64,000 nt of DNA from Knufia peltigerae (GCA_030247855.1 JAPDRN010000042.1:1-64000), one strand, 5' to 3'. Counted from the first letter of the stretch, positions 43,785 through 55,400 are shown. Numbers and translations: made by a program. The notes: generated from the letters alone by a model not told the origin.

Positions 43785-46726
43785 ATGGCCTTGTTTGCCC
43801 AACTGGCTGTCTACCCTCCTTTGGCACAAGTCACTGTGGTATCTCCCACCCGAGGCAAAGTACGTATTTTGCTCTTATCTCTGTTCCTTTCGAATTTTTC
43901 GTTGTTGAGGATATCCCCGTCCGTCCCCCAGATATCATCGCAGCCTTTTCAAACGCCACTTGCGCATAATGACGTTTTTTTCCTTATGTGTGTCCATCTT
44001 ACTAACTCAGATCATAGTTCAATTTCACGGTTGTCTTAGAATCCTCAACATCTTTACCAGAGAGGCCGTGGGAGGTATCGATATGGTACGACTACGGCGC
44101 TTATTCTGGCACCAGAGCTCCTTGGCGAGCCCTGGATCTCGAATTGGTCGACCATACGCCCGCCGTACTTCATGACGACTCATCAAACTCCAATTATCGA
44201 TACACTTTTTCTGGTGACCTCGACAGTCCATATGTCTCGCCGGATAAGACCTACAAGGGCCGAAGGGTCCCCTTCACCATTCGCTATCGGATCGATCCTG
44301 GCAGTGAGTGGTCGTGGGTCTACCACAATTTCGGCATCAAGGACGGAGAGCTCATTTTACAACCTCCTATCGACCCGAACTTTTTGGGTGCTTATCCAGT
44401 CGAGATTGGGGAAGGCTGGATCATAAGAAAGACCCCCAGCGAGACCCCCAACGCTCGACTTTACACAATCGAGTCCTCTCAACCCATTCCCACTCCTAAT
44501 AAAGGAAATGCTAAAACAGAATCACTTGTTCTCGGTCGGGTGACGCAGGTCTGTAGATGGTTTGGTCTTGTACGGATATGGGAGCCGTGGATGGCACCTC
44601 GACATGGGAATACTCTATTTCGCCTGAGTGAACCTGCAGTTCTACTCTCTTTCCTGCGGTCGGACGGTTTACATGTGGTACTGCTGGCGATCAATGGCAT
44701 CGACGATGTACTCACTCATTTTGGGTCATCCTCGAATGGCGAGATCGTGGTGGAAGCTAGGAATGACTCTGGCAAGGACCGAAAATTCAAGGTGTTGGCT
44801 GCTTCAGCTTGGAAATTTGAGCTTGCCAACGCCGCCGTCATGTACGAGGCACGCAGATTGGTTCGGCAGTCGATGGCGTATCATCGATTGCTTGAACAAC
44901 TCGATCAACTGCCCGGAAACGTTCGAGCAGAATCCATCGACTCAGATACCGTACTCGTCAACAGCAACAGGAGCAACACGGACGATCCTACTGTGACACC
45001 CCAATGGTTGGAGTCATGGTATGACAGTCTGGCTTACTGTACCTGGAACTCTCTGGGTCAGGATCTCAACGCCGAGAAGATCATGACAGGCTTGGATTCT
45101 CTCGCCAAAAACAAGATTCACATATCAACTCTAATCATTGATGACAATTGGCAGTCGTTGGATGGTACACAAGGAGATACAAACCAGTTCAACAGGGGCT
45201 GGAAAAGTTTCGAGGCGGATCCACTGGGTTTCCCTGAGGGTTTGAGGGCAGCTGTATCCAAAATCCGCAACGCACACCCTGCCATCCGCGATGTCGCCGT
45301 CTGGCATGCGCTCATGGGATACTGGGGCTGTGTATCACCAGAGGGCGAGATAGCACAAAACTACAAGACCCTCGAGGTCAACTTTCGCGAAGGAACCCCG
45401 ATGGCCGGCCAGAAACTCGTGATCCACCCAGACGACATTCACAGAATGTATGATGACTTTTACCGTTTTCTTGCCAGTGCTGGCGTGACTGGAGTGAAGA
45501 CCGATGTACAGTTTTCGTTGGATCTTCTGGCAGACACTGCCGACCGCCAATCCATGACCAATACCTACCAGTCGGCGTGGACTCAAGCTCATCTGCGTCA
45601 CTTGACGGGCAAAGCCATTTCTTGCATGTCGATGGTCCCTCAGATACTCTATCACAGCTTTCTACCCACCACTACCCCTCGAATCATGCTTCGAAACAGC
45701 GACGACTTCTTCCCCGACGTCCCCACTTCCCACGCCTGGCATGTCTTTGTCAATGCGCACAATGCCCTCTTCGTCCAACACCTCAACGTCCTTCCTGACT
45801 GGGACATGTTTCAATCCAGCCACCCGTACAGTGGATTCCACGCTGCCGCCCGCTGTCTTTCCGGGGGTCCCATCTACATCACCGACACCCCGGGTGAACA
45901 CGATGTTGGCTTGATCCACCAGATGACCGCCCTCAACCCGAGAGGCCAGACGGTGATCCTCCGACCCAGCACGGTAGGCAAGACGATGGGGGTATACGAC
46001 AAGTACGACGAAAGGGGTGTTCTCAAAATCGGCGCCTACGACGGTAGAACGGCCGTCGGGACTGGTCTGTTGGGCGTGTTCAACATTGCCGAGTCGGAAC
46101 TGAGCTTCATTCTGCCCGTTACAAAGTTCCCCGGTGTCAATGCCCCCGATTCAGGCGTTTCGGAGCAGAAGTGGATAGTGAGGTCTCACGTCTCTCGACG
46201 CATCACGTCTCCGATTCATCCGTCGGACCCCATCAGGCCGGACGGTTTGTTGCAGTGCACGTTGCCCATCCGTGGGTATGACGTGTGGACTGCTCTCCCT
46301 GTGCACTCCTTCACATTGCCATCGTCTGGTTCCGAAGTTGACGTTGCACTTTTGGGTTTGCTGGGCAAGTTCACCGGCTCGTGCGCCATAATCGAGTCCT
46401 CATTCGATTTGACTGCCGTGGCGGATGATGAGTCTGACCCTCCAGAAACACAATCGGGCTCGCGGTTGAAGATCCACGTCCAACTGAAAGCTCTCGGGGT
46501 GTTGGGGATTTGGTTGTCCGATGTCCAATCGAGCTCCCGCAAGGTCGAGGACCTGATGGTCATGATCCAAGGCAAGCCTGTCCCTGAAGATACCGTGCGT
46601 CTCGACACGAAGAATGTACCCAAAGAAAGTGGGGTCCTCGAAGTTGATGTTGAAAGGGCATGGAACGAAATGGAACTTGACTCTGGTTGGAGTAACGAGG
46701 TTGGCGTGGATGTGTTTTTGAAATGA
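43785..46726 (+). CDS. GH36 Sip1/raffinose synthase-like glycosidase
   Basis: Two exons, 43785-43859 and 44018-46726, with a 158-bp intron, encode 927 residues. Exon 1 gives MALFAQLAVYPPLAQVT; exon 2 continues FNFTVVLESSTS, then WEVSIWYDYG. The barrel shows YCTWNSLGQDLN, STLIIDDNWQSLDG, GVKTDVQFSLD (nucleophile Asp candidate) and CLSGGPIYITDTPGEHD (acid/base candidate). These match the plant seed-imbibition/raffinose-synthase branch of GH36, which also occurs in fungi. Alpha-galactosidase or galactosyltransferase activity is likely. No signal peptide, so probably intracellular. The frame is open upstream of 43785 with another ATG (43674), but the chosen start gives the expected N-terminus. 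Confidence 0.92.
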
Positions 46727-46836
46727 TCACTTTTCCCCCTTTCTACCTCATTACGACTTGGGGTTGGGTCCGTTTATTGGACATTGGATATTGATTGGCA
46801 TTTTTTTTCACGTTGAGACCAAGACTTGCCCAGCAG

Positions 46837-46866
46837 AATGCAAACTGTAAAAATGCAAACTGCAAG
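46837..46866. repeat. Two-copy 15-bp tandem repeat
   Basis: AATGCAAACTG at 46837-46847 recurs exactly at 46852-46862, with A-rich spacing. Confidence 0.7.
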
Positions 46867-48090
46867 CACACCTACAAAATAAAAAAGGGGGATCCCGAAA
46901 TCGGACGAAACTTGGATTCGTCAATCTCGACACTTTCTTTTTGCCGAGTTTGGACCAGGGACCTTGCGACTTTCTGTGGTTGAAAAAGAAAAGGATGAGT
47001 TTCTCTGGCCGTGACTAAAAGAGTATCGAAGAGTGTCGTTCAAGAGAGACTCACAGCGAGGCGAAGGGATATTTCGAATCGGGTCTCTTTTTTTTAATTT
47101 TTCGGAATGACCTTTATCCCAGGTACAGAGTTTCCTCTGTCAGAGGGAAGTGAACTGGTTCGAGGGACGTCGACTCCCGACAAGCGAAAAGGGGGCCGGT
47201 CGGTATAGAACGCCCACGGTGTGGTGGAGAGGTCACTGATACCACTACCCAAGGTAACACAAGAAATATAAATTCTTATTTTTCCTCACTCTCTTCACTA
47301 TGGATCATCACGTTTTTCTCTCTTGCTCGATGTGTGAAAAAGGGGAGAAAACCGGGAAATAGATGCGATGGATCAATAAGTACGTACTGAGGTACGATAA
47401 CAAGGGGGAAGGGAGGGATTTTGGAATCGAGGTGATGTACCTTTTGGTATACGGTGTATATGGCGACCCCGAGTACTTCGTACGTAGAGGTAAGTAACTC
47501 ACCCGCTCACCCTGAACCCCTGACCACCCATGACCACCCGGGACCCGTCGCTTTGAGACCATGGCCACCATTCATTCGGTCAAGTCTTTGATCAATCAAC
47601 CAGTCGAATCAGTCAATGATGAGGCAAAACACATGACGCAAAAACAAGCAAGTCCAACAACACAAGACACCTGTATACCGACCAGATCTGGTTGCCGGAC
47701 GACCATCTGTTTTTGTTTCGTAGGATTCAATCTTTGAATTCTTCTTTTTTTTCGGGGTTGGGTTTCTTTTGTTGTCAAAAAAAAACAAAGAAAACAAGAC
47801 GCAAAATAAGAGAAGGGAAAAAAGTGCACGAGTACAAACGTGGGTGTCACAACGGCAACAATGCCATTATTACCTTGTGCAAACCCATACATACATCTTT
47901 TTCTATTTCTTGCACAGTGTGATGATAGCAATGGTAAATCAGTTCAATTCGCCAGCCCAGCCTCAGCCACCTAATGTCCTCTCGCTCTTCTCTTGAGCCA
48001 TCATACAAAGTAAGAAATCTCGCGGGGTTCATCAGGGCCAATCCATGGCCAAAGATCTTCTTTGGTCAGGTCATACCCAAGGTAGGTATT

Positions 48091-48112
48091 TGTGCGCGCG
48101 CGCGTGTGTGTG
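48091..48112. repeat. Alternating purine-pyrimidine tract (TG/CG)
   Basis: TGTG followed by about five CG steps and four TG steps; a classic Z-DNA-prone composition. It lies just beyond the ESSS stop codon, in the 3' flank. Confidence 0.8.
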
Positions 48113-48130
48113 CCTGTGTGAGAACTTCTC

Positions 48131-48666
48131 TTATTTTGACTCGTCATAAAACCCTTCCTTTTCTAATCTTCGTCGGGCTTCCTCTAGGGCCCAAGTTTGT
48201 ATCCTATCAAGTTACGAAAACAGTTAGCTTTGTTCTTGTTCCTGTTCGTTGCAGCAAAGTGATGGATGATACGAAAGGGGAAAGAAAAGAAGAAGGAAAA
48301 AACGTACGAAGTATCTTCCTTCATGGTATAAGCCGCAATGGCAACGACCCAACAGCCGACAAAGGCCCAGGCTAGTCCCTCCCAACCTTCCTTTTCATAC
48401 TTTTCACCAGGTCTTTGGCCCCAGAGCCATCCGCCGGGAGGGTCGAAGTGATCGTCATGACCACCACCGTGTCCGTGGTCTCCTCCTCCTCCTGCCGCAG
48501 CTGCGTGTCCGTGTGCGCCGTGGTCGTCGTGCCCGGCCGAGTGGGTGCTCGCCAGACGCAATGGCGTCGTCCGCGTCGTGAAAGGCACCAGCGGTGTCGA
48601 TCGAGATGTGTTGGAAAGGATGGTTTGCGAGCTGCGCGCCGCGAGGCGTGGAAGTCGCGTAAACAT
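48131..48666 (-). CDS. Mitochondrial complex I subunit ESSS (NDUFB11 family)
   Basis: Two exons, 48666-48308 and 48203-48131, over a 104-bp intron, encode 143 residues. The N-terminus is Arg/Ser/Thr-rich and amphipathic (MFTRLPRLAARSSQT), a mitochondrial presequence. A His/Gly-rich linker follows, then the signature DPPGGWLWGQRPGEKYEKEGWE, one membrane helix (GLAWAFVGCWVVAIAAYTM), and after the splice IQTWALEEARRRLEKEG. This is the family's usual layout for an accessory membrane-arm subunit of NADH:ubiquinone oxidoreductase. The terminal exon codes only 24 residues and could be missed by gene finders. Confidence 0.92.
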
Positions 48667-49572
48667 GGTGCTCGTCGTCGGGAGTACAACCGAGGAATCA
48701 ATCGAGGACCGTCTCTTGATAACTCGATGGCGTCTCCTCCGGTATATGATTCAGTAGAAATGATAAAAGCCACCCTCTTCTTTCGGTGGTAGATGCGGGT
48801 AATCGGAACGCTGAGGGAAGAGAGTTGGTGGCGGACGGGAGGAAGTGGTGGGTTGCTTGGTTGGTTGGTGGAAACGGGGGCAAAAGGGTTCCTCGATGGC
48901 GCAAACCACCCAGACCAAGAATCTTGAGTCAAGGGGAAGCTTGTACAACCCCAGAGGTACGTCTTCCGGTCGATAAAAACCTTGGTCGAGGGGATCTTGG
49001 TGATTGTGGAAGCAGTTTGAAGGTATCGACCAATACAACCGTCGGGACTGCGGTGAAGTTGAACTTGAAATGCCAAGCTGATGGTCGAACTGCTTCTCGG
49101 TTCATCCCAAATTAGGAAACAGAGTGATGCCGCCCTTACTAACCCTCCACTCGCGCGAAGCTACAAGTACTTGAAGCGATTAATACCCTTGTCTCAACCG
49201 ATTGTATTGAGGATTGATATATAAGAATTGGTCAATCCGGCGCATAGTCACCCAATGAATGAATCAACATTTTGAGCCGCAGTGATCCTTGGCAGCACAA
49301 GCAATGGTTTCAACGAGGCTCCCCAGTACGGGGCCAGGACAGGGCCTCTTTCAAAGCCGCATGCTCGCGACTCGCCCTAATGTAAAGATGCTAGACAAAG
49401 AAGAACAGCAAAAGCATCCATCAGGCACCAAAGGGTCGACCCATGGTCCGGGCACTGTCGCTGGTAACTGTCATGAACCAGCAGTTTTAAGGCTGCTCTG
49501 GTGAAAGGACTGAGCATCTACTTTATCAACGAGTGCTTCTTGTGGCTGACACCTTCCACTGATGGGGGGCCC
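48667..49572. other. Intergenic region, no gene seen
   Basis: Promoter side of the ESSS gene and 3' flank of the aldolase gene, both on the minus strand. Overlapping minus frames extending from ESSS lack domains. No RNA gene. Confidence 0.5.
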
Positions 49573-50541
49573 TTATGGAGATTTTTTTGCAGCAGCTGCT
49601 GCCAGCTCAGACTCCAACTGCATCAGCGGTTCAATATCTTCAAACATGTTCTTGGTGGCCGCTTCTCCTGGGTCAGGCAGCCTCAAGGGCCGACGAGGAG
49701 CTCCTCCGTAGCCAAAGGTTTCCTGCAGCACGGCTTTGGTCCCTCCTAACCCCATGCGCGTATGGGCCCAATCTCCGGTCGACAAGATACATTGTGCTTC
49801 GTAAGCATCTGAGACTTGCCCTCGGGCCCAGAGATCACAGACGCGCACGCAAGACCTCGGTGCAACGTTGGCGCCACCCACGATCATACCCGACGCGCCG
49901 GCGACAAGGCCAGGTAAGATGAAGTCTGCGAGACCTCCCAATGTAACATAGCTGGGTTTGCAACCTTTCATGGCGGTCGACACCCTGTTGAGTTTGCCAG
50001 TGTCGGCACACGTGAATTTGGTGCCGACCACGTTCTTGTGTTGTGAGGCTGCAATCAGCACGTCTGACGAGAGTTCGATGCCTGCCACAACACTGGGAAA
50101 ACTGTAGAGGATGATGGGCAATGGGGCTTTCTCAGCCACGTCGTGGTAGAAACCCACGATCACATCCGCAGATATGGCCGGCCGGAAGTAGCTTGGTGGG
50201 AGAACCAGGGCGTAATCGGCACCCGCCAATGCAGCATCGCGACAGAGTTGGACGGCTCCTTTCACCGACTGGTCAGAGCAGCCTGCTATGATGGGCATAC
50301 TTTTGTATCCGTTTTCGTTCAAGATTGCCCGAGTGGTGTGGATGACCGTCTTTCGCTCTTCACAACTGATGTGCGGCGCCTCGCCGTTGGATCCCATCAA
50401 GACAATTCCCTTGACTCCGGCCTCCACCATATGTAGAATATGTCGCCGGTGAGTTGCCAGGTCTAGGACTTCGTCTTGGCCAGTGAAGAAAGTCAGACTG
50501 GCGACGTAGATACCTGTGGTCAATGGTCGTGGAGCAGCCAT
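49573..50541 (-). CDS. DapA/NanA-family aldolase (dihydrodipicolinate synthase-like)
   Basis: 322 residues from the ATG at 50541. Class I aldolase motifs are present: VLMGSNGEAPHIS (the GxxGE-type substrate loop), YALVLPPSYFRP, Tyr146 in LYSFP and the Schiff-base Lys175 in VGTKFTCAD. In this family Lys and Tyr catalyse retro-aldol or condensation reactions on pyruvate-type substrates. Fungal members include 4-hydroxy-2-oxoglutarate and L-2-keto-3-deoxy sugar-acid aldolases, and lysine is made by another route in fungi, so a catabolic role is more likely than lysine synthesis. The protein ends in an Ala-rich tail (AAAAAKKSP). It starts the catabolic-type gene run and faces away from the SDR gene at 51106. 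Confidence 0.9.
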   Translation of the reverse strand: MAAPRPLTTGIYVASLTFFTGQDEVLDLATHRRHILHMVEAGVKGIVLMGSNGEAPHISCEERKTVIHTTRAILNENGYKSMPIIAGCSDQSVKGAVQLCRDAALAGADYALVLPPSYFRPAISADVIVGFYHDVAEKAPLPIILYSFPSVVAGIELSSDVLIAASQHKNVVGTKFTCADTGKLNRVSTAMKGCKPSYVTLGGLADFILPGLVAGASGMIVGGANVAPRSCVRVCDLWARGQVSDAYEAQCILSTGDWAHTRMGLGGTKAVLQETFGYGGAPRRPLRLPDPGEAATKNMFEDIEPLMQLESELAAAAAKKSP

Positions 50542-51105
50542 CGTCGAGCGTGTCGCAGAAATCTTCGCTGGCAACAATTTGGCAAGGTCAACTTCTGTTT
50601 CTTAAGAGTGACCAGAATCGCAATGTGCCATCCCAAGTGGCTTTTGACACATTGTCATTCAGGTCTTCGGGTGATTCGGATTGTAAGCCCTTGACCGGCC
50701 ATATACGGCCCAAACTTTTGACATTGTGCCCGTCCGGAGAGTACAAACAAAACAGATACCACCCGTGGTCTTGCAAACCAAGCCTTGTCACCGTATGGCC
50801 TTTACGATGCGGCCGGGGGTCACCACAAGCCCTTGATCAGCTCGGGATGGTGGCTGAGCCAGTGCCGGTTGGTGAACGGTTCGCCCCTGATTGGTCACAC
50901 GGCCCGAATCGGTGTACAGATGCCAACATCTGCGGGCTAGAGCAGCCGGAAAAGTATCCATACATGTTAGATATCCACCCGTGTTGGTTTACTCAACTAT
51001 TAGAGCAGCAGAAACCGAGATACTTGAGCAGACTAAGTCATGCCTTTATCGTCCCATATGCATTCGAACAAAGACAACGACGGGACAAGAAACTTGTGTT
51101 CAGCC
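50542..51105. promoter_or_regulatory. Divergent promoter region, aldolase / SDR
   Basis: 564 bp between divergent starts. GC-rich CCGGCCATATACGGCC (50696-50711) and CGGCCGGGGG (around 50811) contain CCG/CGG triplets of the sort bound by zinc-cluster regulators; assignment is tentative. Confidence 0.45.
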
Positions 51106-52439
51106 ATGGCAACTCACTATGCCTACAGTGGGCCGATCGATTGTACCCAGGAGCCCAATGTCAATAACGTCAAGGACAAGATGGTGATTGTTACAGGTGG
51201 TACGACGCTTCAGTACGTCTCTGAAGTATTTCATGGCTGGGCTGAGCATGATTGATAGGTTCACATGGCATCGGCGCGGTCTATGCAAGAACGCTCGTCC
51301 AAGCAGGGTATGTCACCATGAGGAGAAGGACTATCGTTGGGTAGTACTGATCTTCTAACACTCAGAGCCTACGTGATGATTGGTGATCTCGATACAAAGA
51401 GCGGCGAAGCCCTCGCAGGAACATTACAGGAAGGGTACGTTATGCCTTGCCGCAGCTCACATATTCAGTGATTATAAAGTAGCAGAGACCTGACAGGGTG
51501 TTTTCAGCCGTGTTTTTGTGTCTCGATGTGATGTGAACAGTTGGGACGAGCAGGTAAAGCTATTCGATGAAGCCATCAGCAGATCCCCTACCGGCCGGGT
51601 GGATGCGGTGGTGGTCAACGCAGGTATTGCTACTACGGACGGCATATTTGCGGATGATTGTAAGACAAGCCTACATCAGGAATTGAGAGCCTGAAGGAAG
51701 GAATTGACAATTTTTATTTGGCCAGCTGAACAGGATTACCCAACCAAACCGAGCGTCAGGATTCTGGATGTCAACCTAATTGGTGGGATGTACACCATCA
51801 AGCTAGCCTTGTATCATTTCCGCCGACAGTATCGACGAGACCTCGCCGCGGGCAAAGAGGCGAGTGATACCTCGCTGATCATCCAATCCTCAATGGCGGG
51901 ATATCTCGACATGCCGGGATCCCTTCTCTACGCGGCGTCCAAGTTTGGTTTACGAGCGGCGATGGCCTCCCTTCGACACACTACTCCACAGCATCGAACT
52001 CGAGTGAATTTGATCGCGCCGTGGTGAGTGAAACCCTCCGGCAGACCTTGTCATGACATGGGACCTGATGCCTTGGAACACACAGGTTCATCAACACGGG
52101 CATGATCCCGGAGCACTTCATGGACCTAATTGCTTCCAAGGGCATTGCTTGGGCCTCGGTCCAAGATGCGGCTGGAGCTCTCATCGCCATCATCGCCAAT
52201 CCCCTAGTGAATGGTACAGTGTCTTCCAATCTCATTGTTCATACGTCGGGTTTGCGAATCAACAGCATCCTAACCACTATCGACATTTCATAGGTCGTTC
52301 GTTCGCCGTCGTGCCGCGCAAATGGGCCCCTCGTGGCTATCTGGACATCGATCAAGATGACTTGAAGGAAGGAGACCGCCTGGGAGAGTGGCAGGGTCTT
52401 CTGCTGTCTCTGGGGGATGAACTGGCGAATCTGAATTGA
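51106..52439 (+). CDS. Short-chain dehydrogenase/reductase (SDR), seven exons
   Basis: Seven exons, 51106-51199, 51259-51307, 51366-51434, 51508-51659, 51726-52023, 52086-52213 and 52294-52439, encode 311 residues. The spliced chain reads VIVTGGSHGIGAVYAR (NAD(P) loop), VVVNAGIA, Ser177 in QSSMAGY and the catalytic pair Tyr190/Lys194 in YAASK, so the SDR active site is complete. Fungal relatives resemble 15-hydroxyprostaglandin dehydrogenase-type SDRs that oxidise secondary alcohols. In the cluster context it could supply the ketone for a Baeyer-Villiger enzyme (inference). All introns are 58-80 bp. An in-frame ATG at 51058 would add 16 residues; the later start leads into the usual N-terminus. 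Confidence 0.88.
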
Positions 52440-52764
52440 ATATCAAATCGACCACGTTGCTGAAGCGGGCTGATATTTGTAAGAGTTGCATACACGGTCC
52501 CCGTAGAGAATAACGTAAGATTGTTGAAGGCATGACTAGGAACCTTGATGACTGGTCCAGACTTACTCCGTATGTGCTCAATCAAACACAAAAGACCGAA
52601 AGACGTAGATCGAAAGTTTACAGAAGGCGGTGGATCGCCCACCTCTTCTCTTTCTGCACAGTGGATTCAAGGCCAAATGCTACGCATTACCTCTCAAAGC
52701 CGCTGATGAGTTTCGCAGTTCTTTCAGGAGCCATGACCTGAGTACCCAGTATTATGTGTATATC
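52440..52764. other. Convergent intergenic region
   Basis: 325 bp between the stops of the SDR (+) and the monooxygenase (-). One exact TACTCCGTA at 52564-52572. No gene. Confidence 0.55.
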
Positions 52765-54710
52765 TTAAGTTCTACGATCCATTCCTTCCATGTCACCTTT
52801 TGCCCGCCATTCGCGCAACAACTTCATAAAGGCCGGTGCTCCACCACCGTAACCCGACTCGCGTGCGGCGGCAAGATCAGCGGCGCCTTCGTTGTTGTAG
52901 TATCCCGGCGTACACTCGGCCAGAAACTTGAGGCGCGGCTCTGCCAGCTGCAAGATAGTTTGGACCCAATTCTCCTCGGCCTGGGCGGTGGGCTCGACGC
53001 TCTTGATTCCCTGCTCGAGGCAAGTCTCGATCACGTACCCCAGTTGCCAAGCCGTCTCGCTGGCCGCGTACAGGAAGTTCGGAGTCAAGGTGGCCTGAAT
53101 GTTGTGGATGAAGAAACAATTTGGGAAGTGACGGGTCGTGTAGCCGTGCATCGTACGTGGGCCGTGGCGCCACGCCTCGGTCAACGTCAAACCACCTCGC
53201 CCGTAGAGCTCCATGTTCGAACGGTGGGCGAAGGAGGTGCTGTGTTCGAAGCCGGTCGCGTAGATGATCAGGTCGACCGGGTAGTGTCTACCGTTGGCCA
53301 GCACTCCGGTCTCATCGACGCCCTCGAGACTCTTCCCCCCGGTGTCGACCAGGTGAACGTTGGGCCGATTGAAGGTCTGGAGATACTCGTCGTGGAAGCA
53401 AGGCCGTTTGCACATGACGTTGTACCACGGTTTCAGGGACTCGGCGGTGGCCTTGTCTCGGACAACCTCGTCGCATCTCGCGCGGACGGCTTCCATCTTT
53501 TCGTAGTCGACGAGCTGTCGCAACGCGGCGGCTTCGGCGGGTGACAGTTTCGGGTCCATCTGGCCAAAAACGTCGGGTAGAATGTCTGTCCACCCATCGC
53601 TGACCATGTCTTCGGACTCCCGAATGCCGTTGCAGAGATTGTTGAAGTTGACGTTCCGCCGTCCTTGCCACCCTGGCGTGAGCGAGGCCGCCCACGCCGA
53701 GTCGGTGGGCTTGTTGCCACGCACGCCGATTGACGAAGGCGTTCGCTGGAACACGTACAGCTCTTTAGCCCACCGTCCCAGATGAGGTACGATCTGGACG
53801 GCCGTCGCGCCGGTGCCAATGATCCCGACGCGCTTGTCGACGAGCTTGTGTAAATTGCCTGCTGAATCGCCGCCGGTGTAACCATAGTCCCACCGTGACG
53901 AGTGAAAGGCTCTGCCTTTGAACCGCTCCATTCCCGGGATCCCCGGGAGTTTCGGACGATGTAGAGGTCCTGCACAAGGGATGACGAATTTTGCTCGAAT
54001 CTTGTCGCCCAGGTTGGTCTTGACTGTCCACGACGACGTCGCGTCGTCCCAGTGCATGCTTTCCACCTCGGTTTGGAACAGGGTCTTTTCGTACAGCCCG
54101 TAATGGTGGCCAATTCGTTCCGAGTGTGCGAGGAGTTCTTTCGCCCCGGCGTACTTTTCCGTCGGCATGTAGTTTGTCTCCTCGAGCAAGGGCATGTAGA
54201 TGTATGATTCGACGTCACACTGTGCCCCGGGGAAACGATTCCAGTACCTACGGGTGACGGTCAGCATCGTCTCAATTCACAACAACTCCACTGGACGGAC
54301 CATGTACCCCCAAAACCACCGGCCTTGTCGACCAGTCTCAGGTTGGTGACGCCTTTGTCGAGCAGACGAGCGGCCACGATCTGAGCACTATAACCACCAC
54401 CCAAAATGAAGACATCAACTTCGTCGCTCAAAGCGTCTCGCGTGAATCCAGGTTCTACCCAAGGGTCTCGAAGGTACTTGGCGAATGGCCCATCGGTCTC
54501 AATCAACTGGAACTGGTTCAGGCCACCACGGGCCTTTACCTCATGGCTACGCTTGTCACGTTCCTCAATGTATCGACACTTCAAGGCTTCCGGATCGAAA
54601 GGCAGTTTGGAGGGTTGGACTACCTTGGGGATTTTTGAGTCAAGGTAGGCTTCGACAGGTTTCGGACCCATCAAATCCGTGGTTGAGGGAACAGTAGTGT
54701 CGGCAGCCAT
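52765..54710 (-). CDS. Baeyer-Villiger monooxygenase, long N-terminal type
   Basis: Two exons, 54710-54301 and 54247-52765, with a 53-bp intron, encode 630 residues. About 95 residues precede the FAD loop FILGGGYSAQ (residues 101-110), as in the cyclopentadecanone/steroid-type enzymes with N-terminal extensions. Splicing restores GGTWYWNRFPGAQCD. The Baeyer-Villiger fingerprint FKGRAFHSSRWDY is at about 246-258 and the NADPH loop IIGTGATAVQIV follows. The enzyme should insert one oxygen next to a ketone carbonyl, using NADPH and O2, to give an ester or lactone. The donor (GTCCGT) is weak but the frame and motif require it. The start ATG at 54710 is one of several in-frame candidates. Confidence 0.92.
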
Positions 54711-55396
54711 ATCGTGCATATGCCTGGGGAAAGAATCTGTCACGTTGTTCTTGTGGCAATCGGTTCTCATTACATGTCTGCTCGTCAAACATAGGTATTA
54801 ATTTTATATTAAGACTATACTCAATCAACATGTCATTGAGTCAGCATAACGAGCCACAAAGCTAAGGGTTCGAACATCCTCACGAACTGAGCTCAGGTCT
54901 CGTTGTTTTGGCCGGGAACTACATCCAATCAGAATAGTAGCGCTTCATGGACATCGGCAACAGCTCACGGGCCGAGCGAGCAGGTCAATCTTCGCAGGAT
55001 TGCCGCGCCCCTGGCCGTCCACGAACATCCGGAATGAATTCAGGACATGCACATTGATCAAGTGGGCCGGGGCGGCCTTGTCATGGACTTGATTGCACCG
55101 TTGCCTCCTAGGACCACGCAGATAGCTATGTTGTTTCCCTCCGATCCCAAGTCCGACGCGGCTAATTGGTCCTTGCAAGGATATCAATACTGAATGAGGC
55201 GGAAACAATGCTGATCTTAGAGATATAGATATAGCTTTGTCTTTCTGCAATGGGGCTGGAGAAGTTGATCATCACGGGCCGGTCTATATGCGAGCTTTCA
55301 CGATACATTGACCTCCGGCTGACATTGGTTGTGTCACAATCTGTGGGCAAAAAGGAACGTCCGAGTATCTTTCAGATTCGTTCAGATTCGTTCAGA
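54711..55396. promoter_or_regulatory. Divergent promoter region between two monooxygenase genes
   Basis: 686 bp between divergent start codons, so both genes may be co-regulated. It contains GGCCG-GGG-CGGCC (55065-55077), further CCGG elements, and a decamer repeat that ends in the start codon of the plus-strand gene. Confidence 0.6.
55065..55077. promoter_or_regulatory. GC-rich palindrome GGCCG-GGG-CGGCC
   Basis: Five-base arms are exact reverse complements over a three-base spacer, giving everted CCG/CGG triplets. Candidate zinc-cluster regulator site; functional role unproven. Confidence 0.4.
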
Positions 55397-55400
55397 ATGG
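55371..55400 (+). repeat. Decamer tandem repeat overlapping a start codon
   Basis: TTCAGATTCG occurs twice in tandem, then TTCAGAATGG, whose ATG (55397) is the start of the second monooxygenase. Confidence 0.85.

Larger units (their letters stand above)
46727..48130. other. Convergent intergenic region, no gene seen
   Basis: 1.4 kb between the stops of the GH36 (+) and ESSS (-) genes. Several homopolymer T/A runs, a 15-bp tandem duplication (46837-46866) and a CG/TG alternating tract (48091-48112). Minus frames at 47308-47571 and 47596-47931 have low-complexity translations. Confidence 0.5.

Noticed and set aside
46930..46985. Possible tRNA remnant (GGACCAGGGACCTTGCGACTT)
   Set aside because: Resembles the complement of a tRNA T-arm region but the stems do not pair and no acceptor stem is found.
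48372..49076. 234-codon minus-strand frame overlapping ESSS
   Set aside because: Different frame from the recognised ESSS gene; Arg/Ser-rich translation with no family match.
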